Shown here piece after piece: positions 5,173-5,529 of a stretch of DNA of 5,529 nt. The position numbers and the translations under genes are program-made. The notes under the pieces are model-generated. The model saw nothing but the letters and a program-made list of their open reading frames with translations, was not told the DNA's origin and did no database searches. Position 1 is the stretch's first letter; every line of letters starts with the position of its first letter. This DNA is from Bdellovibrionales bacterium (GTDB lineage: Bacteria > Bdellovibrionota > Bdellovibrionia > Bdellovibrionales > UBA1609): the NCBI GenBank assembly GCA_020435185.1, contig JAGRAA010000063.1:1-5529 (forward strand), read 5' to 3'.

Positions 5173-5466
5173 ATGTGGACTTTCGATGAGAAAAATTGGT
5201 CCAGTATAGTTAATGCAGCGGAACCCCATGTGGTCTCCCCAGGGGGAGCAGCCAAACTCACAGCGCAGTCGCTAGGCGTGATGCTCAACCTGCAAAACGA
5301 AATGCTCCGCACTCAGGCGACGGGACTAAAACTGCAAGCCCAGGCTCTCGCGCTCAACAACCGCCGCGAAAAAGCCCAAACCCGCCAAATGATCGAAAAC
5401 ACCGACAACCTCCAATCCGCCCTCGGCAGCGCCAAACCACAGTTTCAATTGCCGAGGTTTGAGTGA
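5173..5466 (+). CDS. Hybrid ORF: IS-derived start fused to a GC-rich gene fragment
   Basis: The 97-residue frame starts at ATG 5173 inside the IS, just after an in-frame TGA. Residues 1-17 (MWTFDEKNWSSIVNAAE) are encoded by the IS end; codon 18 spans the junction at 5225/5226. The rest, PHVVSPGGAAKLTAQSLG, then VMLNLQNEMLRTQATG and onward to QFQLPRFE, comes from flanking DNA with GC-rich third positions unlike anything else in the window. It is Gln/Leu/Ala-rich and predicted helical, probably coiled-coil (about residues 33-80). It is best read as the 3' end of a truncated gene, with a phage or structural protein possible but unsupported. There is no clear Shine-Dalgarno before 5173; in-frame GTG 5230, GTG 5278 and ATG 5281 are other starts. 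Confidence 0.5.
   Translation: MWTFDEKNWSSIVNAAEPHVVSPGGAAKLTAQSLGVMLNLQNEMLRTQATGLKLQAQALALNNRREKAQTRQMIENTDNLQSALGSAKPQFQLPRFE
5207..5225 (-). repeat. IS terminal inverted repeat, left end of full-length copy
   Basis: TAGTTAATGCAGCGGAACC on the plus strand, the element's transposase-5' end. It is part of the reading frame of the hybrid ORF (codons for VNAAE). Confidence 0.85.
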
Positions 5467-5529
5467 GAGCGTGCGCTTTGCGTTATTGCTCAATTTCAAC
5501 AATCTTGGTGTTTCTAATAGGGAATTGCA

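Larger units (their letters stand above)
2551..5225. mobile_element. Pseudo-compound transposon of two inverted IS6-family copies
   Basis: Two related IS copies in opposite orientation bracket 1203 bp of passenger DNA (3074-4276) holding a SAP-domain gene and a 5'-truncated VOC gene. The left copy is deleted and the right copy is full length, so the right one could supply transposase in trans to all four intact ends. The outer flanks (AATTTTCC on the left, CCATGTGG on the right) are not a target duplication, so there is no evidence that the unit inserted here as a whole. It may instead result from separate insertions followed by deletion or inversion, as is common for replicative IS6-family elements. 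Confidence 0.55.
4277..5225 (-). mobile_element. Full-length IS6-family insertion sequence (949 bp)
   Basis: Perfect 19-bp terminal inverted repeats bracket one complete transposase gene on the minus strand. There are 156 bp before the start codon and 106 bp after the stop. Length is slightly above the usual 0.8-0.9 kb of the family because of these long non-coding ends. Flanking 8-mers TATTCTTT (left) and CCATGTGG (right) are different, so the expected 8-bp target duplication is absent. The left flank is a truncated VOC gene and the right flank a GC-rich gene fragment, so the two sides probably come from different places. Confidence 0.9.

Noticed and set aside
1..5529. CRISPR array, tRNA or rRNA, toxin-antitoxin or defence operon
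   Set aside because: No spaced direct repeats, no cloverleaf or rRNA-like blocks, and no recognisable toxin, nuclease, helicase or reverse transcriptase motifs in any long frame.

Overview
The window is AT-rich bacterial DNA apart from its last ~240 coding bases, which are clearly GC-rich. The organism cannot be fixed from the sequence. Secreted or membrane-anchored proteins, an IS6-type insertion sequence, a VOC-family gene and a SAP-domain protein fit a low-GC Gram-negative bacterium (Bdellovibrionota, Leptospira or Bacteroidota-like), but this is inference.

Layout. (i) 1-871: 3' part of a membrane-anchored or exported protein with beta-propeller-like repeats. (ii) 895-1224: a coding-looking open frame with no ATG/GTG/TTG start, probably a decayed or non-canonically started small secreted protein. 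(iii) 1362-1610, minus strand: a small exported protein with paired Gly-Tyr repeats and a good Shine-Dalgarno. It converges on (ii) across a 34-bp imperfect palindrome. (iv) 1844-2539: a protein with one membrane segment followed by a beta-rich region, whose 3' end is 11 bp from an IS.

(v) 2551-5225 is a pseudo-compound transposon. An internally deleted IS6-family copy (2551-3073, plus) and a full-length copy (4277-5225, minus) share perfect 19-bp terminal inverted repeats and lie in opposite orientation. Between them sits a 1.2-kb passenger with a SAP-domain protein gene (3361-4008) and a VOC/glyoxalase-type gene whose 5' end is cut off exactly at the full-length IS. None of the four IS ends shows a target duplication, which points to rearrangement rather than simple insertion.

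(vi) 5173-5466: a hybrid ORF. Its start codon and first 17 codons come from the IS end and the rest from a GC-rich gene fragment. A promoter-like sequence inside the IS points the same way.

I see no recognisable new defence, toxin-antitoxin, CRISPR or RNA system. The main interest is IS-driven rearrangement: mosaic similarity between the two IS copies (last 133 bp identical, coding part strongly diverged), the IS-to-host fusion ORF, and several short genes without assigned function.
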